Source of the DNA: Conidiobolus coronatus NRRL 28638
Lineage: Eukaryota > Entomophthoromycota > Entomophthoromycetes > Entomophthorales > Conidiobolaceae
Direction of reading: 5' to 3'
Assembly (NCBI GenBank): GCA_001566745.1
Contig: KQ964435.1
Coordinates: forward strand, 193,656 to 216,775
Length of the DNA: 23,120 nt
Shown: in pieces, positions 20,385 to 23,120 of the stretch
Position numbering within the stretch: the first letter of the stretch is position 1
Layout of the letters: each line of letters starts with the position of its first letter
Program-made: the position numbers and the translations under genes
The notes under the pieces: generated by a model
Seen by the model: only the letters and a program-made list of their open reading frames with translations
What the model was told of the DNA's origin: nothing
The model's database searches: none

Positions 20385-20637
20385 AGAGTGATTCCAATTA
20401 AACTGAGGAAATTTTGTTCAAAAATTTATTAAAGGGCAAATTCATATTAATTTTTTAAATGCAGATAAAGCGTATTAGCAAATCGTTGCTGCTCAAAGTT
20501 GGTATTGCACAAGATTATATGGCGTTATATTATAAACTTTGAATCTTAAAATAATGCATAATGAATAATAAGCCACTCAAAGTTAAAATGTTGAATAAAG
20601 CTCATAAAACTTGAGTCAAATTAACCAGTATTAGTCA
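20385..20637 (+). mobile_element. TA-flanked TIR element (MITE-like), copy C
   Basis: A 253-bp non-coding element between TA dinucleotides (20383-20384, 20638-20639). Left end AGAGTGATTCCAATTAAACT; reverse-complemented right end TGACTAATACTGGTTAATTT. L-type left block AAATTTTGTTCAAAAATTTA then AGGGC; R-type right block (reverse-complemented) TTCAACATTTTAACTTTGAG. Same orientation as copy B. The copies differ at many sites, so the insertions look old. It lies 128 bp past the CSTF1 stop codon. Confidence 0.75.
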
Positions 20638-20765
20638 TATGGTAAAGCACAAGGTTTATTATTGTAAAACTACTCACGTCAATATTATTACAATAAATTG
20701 AGTAAAATTTATTCTATAATATAAAATAATATTAAACTTGTGATATGTATAATATTAAATTTATT

Positions 20766-22663
20766 TTAATTTGCTTTAGCAATTGACCAAAATCTTGCGC
20801 GGGAATCCTCACTATTAAACAAATTAATTATTATAGTAAATTAATAAAAATTTTAATTACCTGCAACTGACAAATCCTGTACCAACTGGGCTAGTAGCAA
20901 TACAACGAACTGGTGCAGTATGTCCTGTATAGATAATGATTAATACAATATATGTTATGTCTATATAGTATATTTACCGCTTAATTTATTGACTAATTGT
21001 CCAGTTAAAGCATTCCAACAAACTACAGTAGATGTACTTTCGTCTCCGCTGAATATAAACTTTTCATCGTAGCTTAGAGCAGCATTACAGGAGAATTTCT
21101 ATTTTTATAAAATTAATTCAAAGATAAATATATTAAACGAATATCTTACATATTGGACAGCTCCTTGATAGCTTTGAAGTACTCGACCTAAAATGGTTTA
21201 ATAAAATCAATTATTATAATATTAACTAGACTTACCGCTGCTAATATCCCAAAGCCTTACAATAGAATCCAGTCCAGAAGTTAAGATATATTTATTATTA
21301 TTAGTTATCTCACATGAAACCACAGCAGCTCCTTTATGGGCATTTTCAAAAGTACGAATACAGTCGCCCGATACACCGTCCCATATTTTGATACTTCCGT
21401 CCATTGATGTGGATGCAATAATGTTTCCTTGCTTTGAAAATCGAACCTAAAGATATAGTGTTAAGATATAAGCTCAGTAAATGAATTGTTAATAAAATTA
21501 CAGAGTTTATAGATGCAGTATGGAACTTATCAGGCTTCCCTGGTGTATAGCACTGGAATGTTCTCACGTCATATACTCGCACATTTGTGTGGTCAGTACC
21601 TAAAGACGATTAATACTGGTCAAAAACAAAACAAGTTAAGATTACCTGAAGCAAGATAATCTCCAGAGGGATGGAAGCAAATTGAGTTTACTTTAAATGA
21701 ATCCTATTATAATTAAGTTATATATAGAAATAAATGTAAATTATTTAATACTTGGAAGTAGCGGAATGATCTTCTAATAACAGGTTTAGATACATCATAG
21801 AGCTTAGTAGAAAGATCATCCGAGCAGGATGCTAATACTAGCCCGTTAGGGTGGAAAGCTAATCCATTAACAGGCTACATAATCAATTAATGTTTTGATT
21901 AAAATAATAAATTTATATTTACTTCACTGTGATCATAGAGCGTTCTAATAACTGGTTTATCTTCAGGGTTTTCTGAATGAACGTCAATTTTTGAGGCATC
22001 AAACACTTTTGAAGTGGAATCTAAGGATCCTGTTGCAATTAATTTTCCTAATTGAATGTTAGAAATATTTAATATAATGATTAAAGATGGCATACCATCA
22101 CAGCTATAGGCTGCAGTTCTACAAGCTGCTTGATGAATAGTAATGTATGGCGTTGTATAATTTGGAATCTGAATGGGAGCTAATAATAATTTGTAAGCTA
22201 GTTTTGAAAATTAGCTGTCAATATAAAATACCATTAAAGTCTGCAGTATCCCAGTCTAACATGGTTGAAGTTTTAGCTTTGGTTTCAGGCTCTTCTTTAG
22301 AAGCTTCTTGTGCTTGATCTTGAGCCTCTTCGTTGCTTGAGCCATCCACTTCTTCATTTTTTTCATTATCTCCGGCTTTAAAAAAGATAAAAGTATTAGA
22401 CCAATATAAAATAGTTAATATATAATTTACATTTCATTCCTTTATAACAGTACTCTACTAAAAGATTAGATGGATCTAATACAGCTGAAGCTTCAGTGTT
22501 AGTGTGTTCAGCAACTGCTTTGGCCAAGTTTGCAAATCCATAAGAAGCCAATTGACTAATTTTCAAATATAAATAAAAATGCTTCATATTAGCATATTAA
22601 TCAGCTTTACCTAACAATTAAAGTAAGCATCTTGGCTTTGGGTACAAGCTCTTCAGCAGTCAT
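20766..22663 (-). CDS. CSTF1: Cleavage stimulation factor subunit 1 (CstF-50), mRNA 3'-end processing
   Basis: Thirteen exons on the minus strand: 22611-22663, 22431-22555, 22232-22375, 22096-22179, 21923-22047, 21752-21874, 21646-21703, 21502-21599, 21236-21446, 21150-21187, 20978-21098, 20861-20924, 20766-20811. Phases all agree and give 429 residues against 431 in human CSTF1. The N-terminal helix region (VSQLASYGFANLAKAVAEHT) is the homodimerisation domain. A Glu/Asp/Ser-rich linker (~60-100) precedes seven WD repeats with family-specific strings: PVIRTLYDHSE, KIWDGVSGDCIRTFE, NNKYILTSGLDS and the C-terminal SEDSRARFW. CstF-50 binds CstF-77 and contributes to GU-rich element recognition and polyadenylation in the nucleus. 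The intron 2 acceptor is AAAG, unlike the TAG/CAG used elsewhere; GGAG six bases on would also keep the frame. Confidence 0.96.
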
Positions 22664-23120
22664 TTTATAATTCTATCTATTTAACTCGGTTATTAAATAT
22701 CGAAATTAAAAACAATAAGTTTTGTATAGTTTTAAGTTCAGATAAATGTATAAATTTACAAATTGAAATTAAAATTAATACTTAAGAAAATTAAAATAAT
22801 AAAGAAGGGTAATTTAAAGTTATTTTATTATAATAATTAATAGTCAAGAATATAAAACAAATCTTACCAGTTGATATTATTATATATATATTTTTATAAT
22901 ATTTGCAAAAAAGTCAAGCTGTTAATCGAATTAATATTCATTAAATGTTTATTTATTATTATGGGATTTCTTGAGTCAAATAAAAATTTATATTGTATTG
23001 GTAAATATCAGTTTTACTCGTCTCAATAAATAATAAACTATGTATTATAAAACCATGTATTTAAACTAAAAATTAGATTATAGTCCTCCTTTAGTATTTC
23101 AATATAAAACATCACTTTAA
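22664..23120. other. AT-rich 5' flank of CSTF1
   Basis: No gene seen. Contains a short (TA)n run near 22880-22892 and A/T homopolymers; presumed CSTF1 promoter region. Confidence 0.5.

Noticed and set aside
1-23120. A defence system, biosynthetic cluster, CRISPR array or virus-like element
   Set aside because: All recognisable genes are ordinary eukaryotic housekeeping or wall/transport genes; no repeats with spacers, integrase, capsid or reverse transcriptase motifs were seen.

Overview
The window is AT-rich eukaryotic nuclear DNA. It carries spliced genes with very short GT-AG introns (46 to 58 nt in every intron I could place, about thirty of them), some with a TACTAAC-like branch site close to the acceptor, and a nuclear tRNA gene. 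Gene density, the Arb1-type ABC-F protein, Rsa4, a two-domain microbial-type expansin, a CorA-type transporter, and retention of CstF-50 (absent from budding yeast) suggest an early-diverging fungus, perhaps of the Entomophthoromycotina/zoopagomycete kind. That placement is inference; nothing in the window proves the taxon.

Layout: (1) 759-2833 (+), an 11-exon RING / TRAF-zinc-finger / WD40 ubiquitin-ligase-like gene, convergent with (2) 3511-4209 (-), a secreted expansin-like protein. (3) 4493-4564 (-), tRNA-Gly(UCC) with a Pol III T-run terminator. (4) 4778-6547 (+), an ABC-F ATPase of the Arb1/ABCF2 type. (5) 7046-8600 (+), Rsa4/Notchless. (6) 9907-11519 (+), a CorA-family metal transporter whose first exon holds an in-frame TGA. 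(7) 11778-12446 (-), an unknown single-pass membrane protein. (8) 14293-14997 (-), protein phosphatase inhibitor-2. (9) 17265-18296 (-), an unrecognised, mostly disordered basic/Ser/Pro-rich protein. (10) 20766-22663 (-), CstF-50 in 13 exons. The rest is AT-rich intergenic DNA with a few doubtful short ORFs.

Three diverged copies (3064-3325, 9261-9519, 20385-20637) of one ~255-bp TA-flanked terminal-inverted-repeat element lie in the intergenic gaps. They are the main repeat structure of the window.

The genes are mostly unlinked housekeeping functions. The only functional pairing is Arb1 next to Rsa4, both acting in ribosome assembly. I found no defence island, biosynthetic cluster, CRISPR array or virus-like element. 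The points most worth a second look are the unannotated TIR element family, the WD-repeat gene whose introns fall at the same codon of successive repeats, the CorA-type gene with its internal TGA plus an overlapping upstream ORF, and the two proteins of unknown function.
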